64,000 nucleotides of DNA from Paenibacillus larvae subsp. larvae (GTDB lineage Bacteria > Bacillota > Bacilli > Paenibacillales > NBRC-103111): NCBI RefSeq assembly GCF_002003265.1, contig NZ_CP019687.1, positions 3,849,501 through 3,913,500 on the forward strand. Direction: 5' to 3'. A model generated the notes under the pieces. That model did not search any database. It was given only the letters and a program-made list of their open reading frames with translations, and was not told the DNA's origin. Shown one piece after another: positions 34,360 through 43,446 of the stretch (position 1 is the first letter of the stretch; the number at the start of each line of letters is the position of its first letter). Both the position numbers and the translations under genes were made by a program.

Positions 34360-35148
34360 ATGATACTTGTAGAACAAGCATCCAAACAATACGGCAGTGA
34401 GACTGTCCTCCATGACATTAATCTAAATGTGCAATCCGGCGAATTTTTTGGTATCATCGGTCCCAACGGGAGCGGGAAATCCACCCTGCTTAGCCTTTTG
34501 TCCGGCGTAGAACAGGTTTCTTCCGGACGTATTTATCTTGATAATCAGGAAGTGAACAGTTATAAACGGAAGGAATTGGCCCAATGGGTCGCGGTCCTTC
34601 AGCAGGATGCGTTGCCTCCGGTAGGCTTTACCGTACGTGAGGTTATCGAGATGGGCCGTTTTCCTTTTCAGAACTGGCTTGGGGATGAAGAGGAAGACCC
34701 GGAGTCTCTGATCCAAGGGATTATAGAGACGTTATCTCTTGAAACGGTCACGGACCGGCCCGTTGAAGTTTTAAGTGGAGGACAGAGGCAGCGTGTGGCT
34801 CTGGCCAAAGTGATGGCTCAGCAGCCGAATTTGCTGCTTCTGGATGAACCAACGACTTTCCTGGATATCGGTTACCAGGTGCAGATGATGGATTATGTAA
34901 GAAAGTGGCAGGCGGAATGCGGGTTAACCGTAGTAGCCGTGCTTCATGATCTTAACCTGGCCTCCCAATATTGCAGCCGCCTGCTTGTTTTGCATGAAGG
35001 AAAAGTAGCGGCAACAGGAACTCCGCAGGAAGTGTTAACCGAAGAACTTATCGAACGGGTTTATGGGACATCTCCTATTATTTTATCTCACCCTGAAAGC
35101 AGTGTTCCGCAAATTTTGCTTAAACCGGGCAGCAATGCCAAGGCATAG
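34360..35148 (+). CDS. btuD: Cobalamin ABC transporter ATP-binding protein
   Basis: About 262 residues from the ATG at 34360 (AGAGGTGGA upstream; GTG at 34351 is an alternative). Walker A GPNGSGKSTLLSLLSG, Q-loop around AVLQQDALPPVGFTV, signature VLSGGQRQRVALAKVM, Walker B LLLLDEPTTFLDI and switch His in AVLHDLNLA. A FecE/BtuD-type ATPase that powers the permease encoded just upstream. cobT follows after 57 bases. Confidence 0.93.
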   Translation: MILVEQASKQYGSETVLHDINLNVQSGEFFGIIGPNGSGKSTLLSLLSGVEQVSSGRIYLDNQEVNSYKRKELAQWVAVLQQDALPPVGFTVREVIEMGRFPFQNWLGDEEEDPESLIQGIIETLSLETVTDRPVEVLSGGQRQRVALAKVMAQQPNLLLLDEPTTFLDIGYQVQMMDYVRKWQAECGLTVVAVLHDLNLASQYCSRLLVLHEGKVAATGTPQEVLTEELIERVYGTSPIILSHPESSVPQILLKPGSNAKA

Positions 35149-35205
35149 ACCTATCTTACTTAGAGTATAAACTAACTAGGCTTCTACGGAAGGAGAGGAA
35201 TGTAT

Positions 35206-36252
35206 ATGACAATTAAAACATGGATTGACGGAATAGTACCCCTTGATGAAGGGATGATATTGGAAGCATCCAGGCATTTGGACCAACTGACCAAGCCTCA
35301 GGGCAGCCTGGGCAAATTAGAGGAATTAAGCAAGCAATTGGCGGGAATCACAGGGGAGATTACCCCTTACTTTGATAAAAAAGCAGTCATTGTTATGGCG
35401 GCCGATCACGGGGTATGTGAAGAAGGAATCAGCGCTTTTCCGGCTGAAGTTACCCCGCAAATGGTGATGAACTTCCTGCAGGGAGGAGCAGCAGTAAACG
35501 TGTTGGCCCGGCAGGCCGGTGCTGAAGTGTTCTGTGTGGATATCGGGGTGAACGAAGATCTTGAACATCCGGAACTCATTTCCCGTAAAGTACGCAGAGG
35601 CACGCGGAATATGACAAAAGAAGCAGCCATGACAAGGGAAGAGGCTGTACAGGCTATTGAGGCTGGCGGCCATATCGTAGAGGAATTGTATAAGCAAGGA
35701 ACCCGTATATTTGCCACAGGAGAGATGGGAATCGGGAATACGACAGCAAGTGCTGCTATTCTTTCTGTTATCGGAGACTACGATCCGGAGAAAACCGTTG
35801 GACGGGGAAGCGGGATTAATGACGAACGATGGAAGCATAAATGTGCAGTGGTTAAGAAGGCAATCGATTTAAATGCCCCTAATGCCAATGATCCTGTCGA
35901 TGTTCTCGCCAAAGTCGGAGGGCTTGAAATAGCCGGACTCGTAGGGATGATTCTTAGTGCAGCCTATCACCGCTGTCCTGTAGTGATCGATGGTTTTATT
36001 TCATCAGCAGCTGCTCTAATTGCAAGCAGGCTTGCTTCGTTCTCTACCCAATATATGATTGCGGCACATCAATCCCATGAACAGGGACACCTGAGAATGC
36101 TGGAAGCGATCGGATTATCACCTGTCCTTCATCTTGATTTAAGGCTTGGGGAAGGAACGGGAGCAGTACTGCTGTTTCCTTTCATTGATTCGGCATGCCG
36201 GATTATGAAAGAGATGGCAACATTTGAAAGTGCCGGAGTATCCGGTCCCTGA
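35206..36252 (+). CDS. cobT: Nicotinate-nucleotide:dimethylbenzimidazole phosphoribosyltransferase
   Basis: About 348 residues; AGGAGAGG upstream (ATG 35206 better spaced than 35200). It activates the lower ligand: transfers phosphoribose from nicotinate mononucleotide to DMB or a similar base, making alpha-ribazole phosphate. Signature LTKPQGSLGKLEELSKQLAG near the N-terminus, MAADHGVCEEGISAFP, GEMGIGNTTASAA (ligand loop) and the catalytic Glu in LRLGEGTGA near the C-terminus. Second functional block of the riboswitch operon. Confidence 0.95.
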   Translation: MTIKTWIDGIVPLDEGMILEASRHLDQLTKPQGSLGKLEELSKQLAGITGEITPYFDKKAVIVMAADHGVCEEGISAFPAEVTPQMVMNFLQGGAAVNVLARQAGAEVFCVDIGVNEDLEHPELISRKVRRGTRNMTKEAAMTREEAVQAIEAGGHIVEELYKQGTRIFATGEMGIGNTTASAAILSVIGDYDPEKTVGRGSGINDERWKHKCAVVKKAIDLNAPNANDPVDVLAKVGGLEIAGLVGMILSAAYHRCPVVIDGFISSAAALIASRLASFSTQYMIAAHQSHEQGHLRMLEAIGLSPVLHLDLRLGEGTGAVLLFPFIDSACRIMKEMATFESAGVSGP

Positions 36253-36384
36253 TCGGCCTTCCGGGGATGCCATGAAAAAAACAATAGAAAGTAAGGATAG
36301 CCGCAGTTGCCTAACAGCTGCGGCTCCTCTGTCAATCTGCATGAAAATTCACAAATGTTTACAGTCAGAGAGGAGCCTGGAAAC

Positions 36385-36960
36385 ATGGCTGTACTGGTTA
36401 CAGGAGGAGCAAGAAGCGGAAAGAGCGGGTTTGCCGAGCGGTTGGCTGCTTCCAGAGGGAAAAGCGGGCGGTATGTCGCAACCTCACAAATCTATGACGA
36501 GGAGATGGAGATGCGTGCAGCCCTCCACCGAAAGCAGCGCAAAGAACAAGCATTTTCGTGGGTGACAGTAGAGGAGCCGTATGAACTTGCCGGTTTGCTT
36601 CGCCAATTTGCCCAAGAACAGGGGGAATCTGCCCTAGCCACTGATGTAGTCCTGGTGGATTGCCTGACTTTATGGCTTTCTAACTGGCTGCTTCGTTATC
36701 AAGAAAGACAAAATATTGTGGACCTTGTTACTGCTAAGCTGGATGAACTTGTCAAGGCGGTAGAAGCTTATCAAGGACATTTAATTCTCGTTACGAATGA
36801 AGTTGGGAGCGGCATTGTGCCGGAGTATCCGCTAGGTAGACAGTATAGAGATCTGGCCGGACGTATGAATCAGAGACTTGCCTCTGTTTGCCCGGAAGTA
36901 TTTTTAGTTACGGCGGGTATTCCGGTTGAACTTAAATCCATTCAGTGGAGATGGCAGTAA
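36385..36960 (+). CDS. cobU: Adenosylcobinamide kinase / guanylyltransferase
   Basis: About 191 residues from the ATG at 36385 (AGAGAGGAG upstream). P-loop VTGGARSGKSGFAERLA, YVATSQIYDEEMEMRAALHR with the guanylylated His, and Walker B-like VVLVDCLTLWLSNWL. EVGSGIVPEYPLGRQYRDLAG is the family's C-terminal signature. It phosphorylates adenosylcobinamide and attaches GMP, giving AdoCbi-GDP for CobS. The stop is three bases before cbiB. Confidence 0.94.
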   Translation: MAVLVTGGARSGKSGFAERLAASRGKSGRYVATSQIYDEEMEMRAALHRKQRKEQAFSWVTVEEPYELAGLLRQFAQEQGESALATDVVLVDCLTLWLSNWLLRYQERQNIVDLVTAKLDELVKAVEAYQGHLILVTNEVGSGIVPEYPLGRQYRDLAGRMNQRLASVCPEVFLVTAGIPVELKSIQWRWQ

Positions 36961-36962
36961 TC

Positions 36963-37958
36963 ATGTGGTGGCTTTATGAACCTTCCGAAATCTTTGGCAT
37001 TTTGGCAGCGGCGATTCTGATCGACCTGTGGGTGGGAGATCCTGCCCGTTTTCCCCATCCCGTCGTTCAGATAGGGAAATGGATTTCCTTTTTGGAGAAA
37101 AAGTGGCGCTTGCCTCTGGCGGACGATCCGTCTCCCGAGGCGGCCAAAGCGTTAAAGAGAAGAGGTGTCTGGCTTGTTCTTGCGACGATAGCCCTCAGCT
37201 TTATCACTATTCAAATACTGGTGATGATGGCTGCTTGGATTCATCCTTGGGCAGGCTATGCCGTTTCAGCCTGGTTCATTTCTACAACAATCGCAATCAA
37301 AGGGCTTAAAGAGGCGGCTTATCGGGTCACACGCCCTTTGGAACACGGAAACCTGGAGGAGGCCAGAACCTATACCGGATACATCGTAGGCAGAGATACA
37401 AGCCGGCTTAAAGAGGACGAGCTCACGAGGGCCGTGGTCGAAACGGTGGCGGAAAATAGTGTGGATGCCGTTATTTCGCCTCTATTCTACGCCTTGCTTG
37501 GCGGAGCCCCTTTGGCGATGGTATACCGTGCCTCCAATACGCTGGATTCCATGGTCGGCTATAAAAATAAGAAGTACCTCTTATTCGGCTGGGCATCGGC
37601 CAGGTGGGACGATATCCTCAACTGGATTCCGGCCAGGATAACCGGTTTTCTTCTGATCGTTACCGCCGCTTTGTTTCCGGGATTGTCCGGCAAGCGGGCG
37701 ATGCGGTCCGTATGGACGTTTGCCCGTTTTCATCCCAGCCCCAACAGCGGTATTCCGGAATCTGCCGTGGCAGGAGCCTTAGGTATTGAACTCGGAGGCC
37801 GCAATGTGTACGGAGGACAGGCCAATGAACGTGCCCGTATGGGCTGGCCTTTGCGCGAGCGTACGAGGAGTGATATCAGCCAAACGGTCAAGCTGTTGTA
37901 TGGAATCAGTTTTCTTGTATTAGGAGGGATCTTGCTGACATGGGTTTTGGTTTTTTAA
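36963..37958 (+). CDS. cbiB: Adenosylcobinamide-phosphate synthase
   Basis: About 331 residues from the ATG at 36963 (TGGAGA upstream). Membrane enzyme that joins aminopropanol(-phosphate) made by CobD to adenosylcobyric acid. Signatures: ILIDLWVGDPARFPHPVVQI at the N-terminus, GRDTSRLKEDELTRAVVETV then AENSVDAVISPLFYALLGGA, and RFHPSPNSGIPESAVAGALG. Several membrane helices. The end overlaps cobS by 19 bases, so the two are translationally coupled. Confidence 0.95.
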   Translation: MWWLYEPSEIFGILAAAILIDLWVGDPARFPHPVVQIGKWISFLEKKWRLPLADDPSPEAAKALKRRGVWLVLATIALSFITIQILVMMAAWIHPWAGYAVSAWFISTTIAIKGLKEAAYRVTRPLEHGNLEEARTYTGYIVGRDTSRLKEDELTRAVVETVAENSVDAVISPLFYALLGGAPLAMVYRASNTLDSMVGYKNKKYLLFGWASARWDDILNWIPARITGFLLIVTAALFPGLSGKRAMRSVWTFARFHPSPNSGIPESAVAGALGIELGGRNVYGGQANERARMGWPLRERTRSDISQTVKLLYGISFLVLGGILLTWVLVF

Positions 37959-38743
37959 AACAATGGGGGAGCGGATGCGTGGCTGCATTTCAATTTTTAA
38001 GCCGTCTGCAGGTGCCAATCAGGATTAATTATACTTCATCGGTTTTTGCCGCAAGCACGGCGTTTTATCCGGTTGTGGGAGCTATAATCGGGACGATCGT
38101 TGCAGCCTCCGGTGGATTGCTTGGCCATATTTTCCCGGCTTTACCTCTTTCCGTTATGATGGTTGCTGTGTGGATAGGGTGTATGGGAGGACTACATCTG
38201 GACGGTTTAATGGATACGGCTGATGGAGTGCTTAGTCACCGGGATAGGCAAAGAATGCTGGAGATTATGAAAGACAGCCGGGTCGGTGCCATGGGAGTGA
38301 TTGTTTTTTCAATAGTATTGTTGACGAAATGGGCGGCGATTTCCGCGCTTCTGGCAGTTTCCTGGAACATGTACGCCTCTTTCTTGATTCTTGTCCCCTT
38401 ATGGAGCCGGTGGTTTATGGTGATAGCGATCAAAAGATGGCCTTATGCGCGAAAAGAAGGAGGCATGGGCAGCTTTTTCACTGGAGTACGAAAGCTGCAC
38501 CTTGTCCTGGCAACAGGTCTTGCCGTGGTCTTAACCTTGCTTATTCTCGGTTTGTTGTCTCCTCTTCCCTTCCCCAGACTGCTGATTTATGGAGCTGTGA
38601 TTCCGGCAGCCACGCTGCTTGCGGGATGGGGCATTGCCTCTTATTTGGCAAAAAAACTGGGCGGATTGACAGGAGATACATACGGGGCACTAAACGAACT
38701 TTTAGAAACTTTGATCCTGCTCTTATTGACGGCCTTGATCTGA
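37940..38743 (+). CDS. cobS: Adenosylcobinamide-GDP ribazoletransferase (cobalamin synthase)
   Basis: 267 residues. Integral membrane enzyme that joins AdoCbi-GDP to alpha-ribazole (phosphate). Signatures: FQFLSRLQVPI at the N-terminus, GGLHLDGLMDTADGVLSHRD (metal-binding Asp residues), MKDSRVGAMGVIVFSIVLLT and GLTGDTYGALNELLETLILL near the end. About six membrane segments. The AGGAGGG ahead of the start lies within cbiB. Confidence 0.95.
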   Translation: MGFGFLKQWGSGCVAAFQFLSRLQVPIRINYTSSVFAASTAFYPVVGAIIGTIVAASGGLLGHIFPALPLSVMMVAVWIGCMGGLHLDGLMDTADGVLSHRDRQRMLEIMKDSRVGAMGVIVFSIVLLTKWAAISALLAVSWNMYASFLILVPLWSRWFMVIAIKRWPYARKEGGMGSFFTGVRKLHLVLATGLAVVLTLLILGLLSPLPFPRLLIYGAVIPAATLLAGWGIASYLAKKLGGLTGDTYGALNELLETLILLLLTALI

Positions 38744-38775
38744 TAATAAATCAACGATGAAAAGAGGTCTGGTGT

Positions 38776-39852
38776 ATGCTCGAACGATTTGGACATGGCG
38801 GTGATTTAAAGACAGCCCGTGAAATCTTCGGTTTCCCGGAAGACGAATTTCTTGACTACAGTTCCAATATGAATCCGTTCGGTCCTCCCCCTTGTGTGGA
38901 GAAAATTATGAAGGAACGGTGGCAGGAGATTGTGCGCTATCCCGATCCTGCAGTCAGGGAATTGCGGGCTTGTATAGCCAAAAAGTATAAAATACCGGAA
39001 GAAGCTATTCTGGCGGGAAACGGGGCTGCCGAACTGATCGATCTGGTTATTCGCGTATTGAAACCTCAAGTGACGGGAATTGCAAGACCGTCCTTTTCGG
39101 AATATGAGGAAGCTGTACATAAGACGGGAAAAGGTACGATCACAATTCCCCTTAGGGAAGAAAATCATTTCGATGTTCAGGCTGAGGATGTGGAAAAAGC
39201 TTTTGGACACAGTGATATTTTGTTTCTGGGACAGCCAAACAATCCAACAGGACGTCTTCTGCCTGAACAGGTAAACCAACTGATCAGGGAGAATCGGCAT
39301 CCGGTTATTTTGGATGAGGCATTTTTGGATTTTCACCCGTCGGAGCAAAAGCTGACTTTTATTCGCGAGGCGGCATCCAGCCGGCATTTGTTTGTCATTC
39401 GTTCGATGACCAAGTTTTATGCGATACCGGGAATCCGTCTCGGTTTTATAGTAGCCCATCCTGAATGGATCAGGAAGCTTAAGGAGCATCAGGTTCGGTG
39501 GAGCGTCAATATGCTGGCTCAGCTCATCGGGGCTGCTGTTTTCGGGGAAAAAGAGTATGAAGCCAAAACGAAGGCCTGGCTGCAGGATGAAAAAGAATGG
39601 ATGCAAAAGGAGTTTCGGAATATTGGCTTTCAGGTAACGCCTACGGAAACGAATTTTATGCTGTTTGCTTTCCCGAAGGAACATCCGGTGAACATCAAGC
39701 AGCTTCAGGATAAGCTTGGACGCAGAGGGATTTTGATCCGGGATGCCTCTTTGTTTCCTGGGTTGAATGCAAAATATGGGCGCGTGGCCATCCGGTTTCG
39801 CCAAGACAATATGAAACTAATTGCAGCACTGCGTGAAACGGTAAACGTTTAA
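38776..39852 (+). CDS. cobD: L-threonine-O-3-phosphate decarboxylase
   Basis: 358 residues; GAAAAGAGG upstream. A PLP fold-type I enzyme related to histidinol-phosphate aminotransferase. It decarboxylates threonine phosphate to aminopropanol phosphate, the linker arm that CbiB attaches. DYSSNMNPFGPPP near the N-terminus, LFLGQPNNPTGRLLP, cofactor Asp in VILDEAFLDF and Schiff-base Lys in IRSMTKFYAIPGIRLGF. Placed between cobS and cobQ, which makes CobD more likely than HisC. Confidence 0.9.
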   Translation: MLERFGHGGDLKTAREIFGFPEDEFLDYSSNMNPFGPPPCVEKIMKERWQEIVRYPDPAVRELRACIAKKYKIPEEAILAGNGAAELIDLVIRVLKPQVTGIARPSFSEYEEAVHKTGKGTITIPLREENHFDVQAEDVEKAFGHSDILFLGQPNNPTGRLLPEQVNQLIRENRHPVILDEAFLDFHPSEQKLTFIREAASSRHLFVIRSMTKFYAIPGIRLGFIVAHPEWIRKLKEHQVRWSVNMLAQLIGAAVFGEKEYEAKTKAWLQDEKEWMQKEFRNIGFQVTPTETNFMLFAFPKEHPVNIKQLQDKLGRRGILIRDASLFPGLNAKYGRVAIRFRQDNMKLIAALRETVNV

Positions 39853-39871
39853 ACCGGAAAGGAAGATCATA

Positions 39872-41488
39872 ATGGAAACAAAACAAACGGTTCAGGCTGC
39901 CACACTGATGATCCAGGGTACCTCTTCAGATGTCGGAAAAAGTATTCTAACCGCTGCTCTCTGCCGCATTTTTATGCAGGATGGCCTGCGTGTGGCACCT
40001 TTCAAGTCACAGAATATGTCCCTGAATTCTTATGTGACACCAGACGGCAAGGAGATCGGAAGGGCTCAAGGCGTCCAGGCTGATGCCTGCAGGATTCCGG
40101 CTACTGCCGATATGAATCCGATTTTGTTAAAGCCCAAGGGGGACATGACTTCCCAGGTTGTAGTTCATGGGAAACCGCACCTGGATATGGAGGCAAAAGC
40201 CTACCGTGAATCCTATTTGCCCCTTGCTGAAGGGATTGTAAAAGAATCGCTTGCCCGTCTTCGGCAAGATATGGATCTGGTTTTGCTCGAAGGCGCCGGA
40301 AGTCCGGCAGAAATCAATCTGAAAGACAGAGATATTGTAAACATGCGAATGGCCGAATGGGCGGATGCTCCTGTCCTTCTTGTAGCGGATATTGACCGGG
40401 GAGGAGTATTTGCTTCCATCGTCGGAACATTGGAGATTCTGAATCCTGAAGAACGCAAACGGGTTAAAGGATTTATTATTAACAAATTCCGGGGGGATGT
40501 AAGCCTGCTTCGTCCCGGTATTGACTGGCTGGAACAAAAAACGGGTAAACCTGTACTGGGTGTTGTCCCTTACTTGCCCCAATTTGGCATTGAAGATGAG
40601 GATACAGCCTCCCTGGATTCCAAAAGGGTTCAAAACCATAAGTCGGGCGCAGACTCCGAAGCGGACGGAAGCCGGAGGCTGGATATAGCTGTTCTGCGTC
40701 TTCCCCGGATTTCAAATTTTACCGACATGGATCCTCTCTATGAGGAAACTGATGTCCGGATTAGGTACGTATCCCATCTGGATGAATGGGGAAATCCGGA
40801 TGCATTGATCATTCCGGGAAGCAAGAATACTTCGGAAGATCTGCTTTTTCTTCAGAAGACAGGACTTGCCCGGCGGATCATAGATCATGCCGAAAACGGG
40901 AAGCATGTGGCAGGAATTTGCGGTGGTTACCAGATGCTCGGAGAGGCCCTGATTGACCCGGGCCGTATTGAATCAGATCATACCAGGTTATCCGGATTGG
41001 GCTTGTTGCCTCTGGAAACCGAATTTATATCCGAGAAACAAACGGTGCGAGTAGAGGGGAATACGTGTCTCTTTGCTGCCGGATCGGAAGCGTTTAATGT
41101 GGGAGGCTACGAGATTCATATGGGCCGAACCTGGTTTACAGGGGGAGGAAATCCGATTTTTCGGGTCCGTACAATTTTGCAGGGGCAGACGGAAGGTTCG
41201 TCCGAATGGCGAAATGAGGGAGCTGAGAATAGAAACGGCCGCATTTGGGGGACCTATGTACATGGAATCTTGCATAATGACAATTTTCGCAGAGCGTGGC
41301 TTAACGACATTCGTCTAAGCAAAGGATGGGAGCCGCTTTCTGCCAATCTGCGTTACCAGGAAAAAAGAGAAGCGGCATTCGACCGTCTGGCCGGGCATGT
41401 ACGGAAGCATTTGGATATTTCCCTTATTTATGAGATGATACAACTACAAAAAAAGAACGGCCTGAGGTCGAGGAAGCCAAAAGCATGA
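39872..41488 (+). CDS. cobQ: Cobyric acid synthase (adenosylcobyrinate a,c-diamide amidotransferase)
   Basis: 538 residues, GGAAAGGAAG upstream. N-terminal ATPase of the dethiobiotin-synthetase type: MIQGTSSDVGKSILTAALCR (P-loop), FKSQNMSLNSYVT, DGKEIGRAQGVQADA. C-terminal class I glutaminase-like domain with the nucleophilic Cys in VAGICGGYQMLGE and His in GTYVHGILHND. It amidates four carboxyl groups of adenosylcobyrinic diamide. Since corrin-ring genes are absent here, it may serve incomplete corrinoids taken up by BtuFCD. Confidence 0.95.
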   Translation: METKQTVQAATLMIQGTSSDVGKSILTAALCRIFMQDGLRVAPFKSQNMSLNSYVTPDGKEIGRAQGVQADACRIPATADMNPILLKPKGDMTSQVVVHGKPHLDMEAKAYRESYLPLAEGIVKESLARLRQDMDLVLLEGAGSPAEINLKDRDIVNMRMAEWADAPVLLVADIDRGGVFASIVGTLEILNPEERKRVKGFIINKFRGDVSLLRPGIDWLEQKTGKPVLGVVPYLPQFGIEDEDTASLDSKRVQNHKSGADSEADGSRRLDIAVLRLPRISNFTDMDPLYEETDVRIRYVSHLDEWGNPDALIIPGSKNTSEDLLFLQKTGLARRIIDHAENGKHVAGICGGYQMLGEALIDPGRIESDHTRLSGLGLLPLETEFISEKQTVRVEGNTCLFAAGSEAFNVGGYEIHMGRTWFTGGGNPIFRVRTILQGQTEGSSEWRNEGAENRNGRIWGTYVHGILHNDNFRRAWLNDIRLSKGWEPLSANLRYQEKREAAFDRLAGHVRKHLDISLIYEMIQLQKKNGLRSRKPKA

Positions 41489-41503
41489 GAGGAGAAGATG
41501 AGC

Positions 41504-42072
41504 ATGAACATATACACGCGTACAGGGGATAAGGGAAAAACGGGTGTTGTCGGGGAAGAGTGGACAAGAATGACGTTAGAGTAGAAGCTTATGGTACAAC
41601 GGATGAGCTTAACTGTTTTGTCGGCCAGGCCATCAGCTTTCTCCAGGAAGATGTTTTTGCCGATATGAAGGAAGATTTGCAGGAAATTCAACATGAAATT
41701 TTCGATTGCGGATCTGACCTTGCCCTTCTCAAAAAGGACGTCAGGCCTTATAAAGTAACGGCAGAGATGGTAACAAGACTGGAAACCTGGATTGATAAAT
41801 ACGATGCTGAAACTCCGGACATCCAAAGATTTATTCTTCCCGGAGGAACAGCCGGTGCGGCTGCCCTTCATGTCTGCCGGACGGTTTGCCGCAGGGCCGA
41901 AAGACGCATTGTCACATTGGGCAATTCGCAGGAAATTAATGAAGAAACGCTCCGTTACATGAACCGCCTTTCCGATCTGTTTTTTACGATGGCCAGGGCA
42001 GCCAATCATAGAGCGAACAGGGAGGATGTGGAGTATGTACGCAGTGCAGAGGTGTTCAGACGTAAATCATGA
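41504..42072 (+). pseudogene. pduO: PduO-type ATP:cob(I)alamin adenosyltransferase, frameshifted at a G4 tract
   Basis: The ATG at 41504 (AGGAGAAG upstream) opens MNIYTRTGDKGKTGVVG, the family N-terminus (TRTGDKGxT, ATP binding). At GGGG 41552-41555 the frame is lost and the ORF ends at 41583. With one extra G it reads on as GRVDKNDVRVEAYGTTDELN, the normal next block, and continues intact through RRAERRIVTLG and YMNRLSDLFFTMARAAN to 42072. This enzyme adds the adenosyl ligand to cobalamin or cobinamide. The clean single-base difference in a homopolymer suggests either a recent mutation or a base-calling error. The 3' end overlaps the rluA-like gene. Confidence 0.85.
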
Positions 42073-43001
42073 AGTACTATGATCCCCTTCCGTACCTTGT
42101 ACCGCCTGAAGATGATGGCATGCTTCTCAAATCTATTATTCAAAAGAGGCTGAAGGTTTCCCGGAAATTGTTATCCCGATTGAAACTGACGGAAAAAGGA
42201 ATTATGGTCAACGGGACCAGGCAATATATCAGTGTGAAAGTGAAAACGGGTGATTTGGTGGAACTGAGGATGGAACAGGAAACCTCGGATGATATTCTGC
42301 CTCAATCGATTCCCCTGAATATTTTGCATGAGGACGAACAACTGCTGGTTCTGAACAAGGAAGCAGGGATGATTGTTCATCCCACCCATGGCCATTATGT
42401 GAATACGGTGGCTAATGCGGTCGTCTTTCACTGGCAGCAGAAGGGGATTTGCCACCGCTTTCGTCCCGTTCACCGGTTGGATCAGGAAACATCCGGTGTT
42501 CTGGCTATAGCTAAAAATCCGTATGTCCACCAGCAAATTTCTGAACAGATGATGATGCATGCCTTGGATAAACAGTATCTGGCCCTTGTTTATGGAGTAG
42601 TGAAGGAAGACCGGGGAACTCTGGATGATCCCATTGACCGAAACAAGGACAATCCCCATATCCGGACGGTAACACCTTCCGGTTATCCGGCTGTAACTCA
42701 TTATGAAGTACTTAAGCGAATGAACGGAGCTACATTGGTGCGGCTTTGGCTGGAAACGGGAAGAACCCATCAAATTCGCGTACACATGCAGCATTTGGGG
42801 CATCCGTTATTGGGAGACAAGCTGTACCGGCTGGAACAGTTTGAGCAGTTGGGAGAGAAGACGAAGAAGCTGATTTCCCGGCATGCTCTTCATGCGGAAT
42901 CGCTTGGTTTTGTCCATCCGGGTACGGGACAGAAAGTGACTTTTACAGCTTCCCTGCCTAAAGATATGGCTCATGTGATAAAGGAATGGGGATTTTCTTG
43001 A
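42069..43001 (+). CDS. RluA-family rRNA/tRNA pseudouridine synthase
   Basis: 310 residues. An N-terminal S4-like RNA-binding domain (VSRKLLSRLKLTEKGIMVNG) precedes the catalytic domain. The catalytic Asp is in FRPVHRLDQETSGVLAIAKN. The RluA signatures ALDKQYLALVYG, LWLETGRTHQIRVHMQHLGH and PLLGDKLY are present. Isomerises specific uridines in 23S rRNA or tRNA. The start ATGA overlaps the stop of the cobalamin operon, so it is probably co-transcribed, though it has no link to B12. Confidence 0.92.
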   Translation: MKYYDPLPYLVPPEDDGMLLKSIIQKRLKVSRKLLSRLKLTEKGIMVNGTRQYISVKVKTGDLVELRMEQETSDDILPQSIPLNILHEDEQLLVLNKEAGMIVHPTHGHYVNTVANAVVFHWQQKGICHRFRPVHRLDQETSGVLAIAKNPYVHQQISEQMMMHALDKQYLALVYGVVKEDRGTLDDPIDRNKDNPHIRTVTPSGYPAVTHYEVLKRMNGATLVRLWLETGRTHQIRVHMQHLGHPLLGDKLYRLEQFEQLGEKTKKLISRHALHAESLGFVHPGTGQKVTFTASLPKDMAHVIKEWGFS

Positions 43002-43062
43002 CTTTGTCTGTCAGATCATGGAAAATTTAATCATACTTGCTCAAAAGGAGACGGTTAGGAAT

Positions 43063-43431
43063 ATGAATGTTACCGTATATGAATACAGTAAATGCAGTAC
43101 CTGCCGGAATGCAATTAAGTGGCTTCAGGCCCATCATTACGAGGTTAAGAAGATCCCAATCGTGGAACATCCGCCGAGTAAAGAAGAGCTTCGGGAACTG
43201 ATTCGCCTGAGCGGGCTGGAGATCAGGAAATTTTTCAACACTTCTGGTGAAGTCTATAAGCAAATGGGTCTAAAGGACAAGCTGGGCGGAATGGACATGG
43301 AGGAAATGTTGGGACTTCTTTCTTCCAACGGTAAATTGATCAAGCGTCCTATAGTGACGAACGGAAGAACAACTACGGTGGGATTCAAGGAGCCTGAATT
43401 TGAACAGGTCTGGGGTGCCTCCAAAGCTTAA
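43063..43431 (+). CDS. ArsC/Spx-family protein (YusI-like)
   Basis: About 122 residues from the ATG at 43063 (AGGAG and GGTTAGGA upstream). Thioredoxin-fold ArsC-like protein: YEYSKCSTCRNAIKWL with a CxxC, then SGLEIRKFFNTSGEVYKQMG, and SNGKLIKRPIVTNG with the cis-Pro loop. It looks like B. subtilis YusI rather than Spx or the glutaredoxin-dependent ArsC, which lacks the second Cys. Likely a thiol-based reductase of unknown target; arsenate activity is not implied. Confidence 0.85.
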   Translation: MNVTVYEYSKCSTCRNAIKWLQAHHYEVKKIPIVEHPPSKEELRELIRLSGLEIRKFFNTSGEVYKQMGLKDKLGGMDMEEMLGLLSSNGKLIKRPIVTNGRTTTVGFKEPEFEQVWGASKA

Positions 43432-43446
43432 AGGAGGAATAGGCAA

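Noticed and set aside
38806-39804. 332-codon open frame on the minus strand
   Set aside because: It is the antisense shadow of cobD, which carries all PLP-enzyme motifs; no ribosome site or family pattern on the minus strand.
43063-43431. Functional arsenate reductase linked to the ars genes
   Set aside because: It belongs to the Spx/YusI branch and lies 41 kb from arsM; arsenate reduction cannot be inferred.
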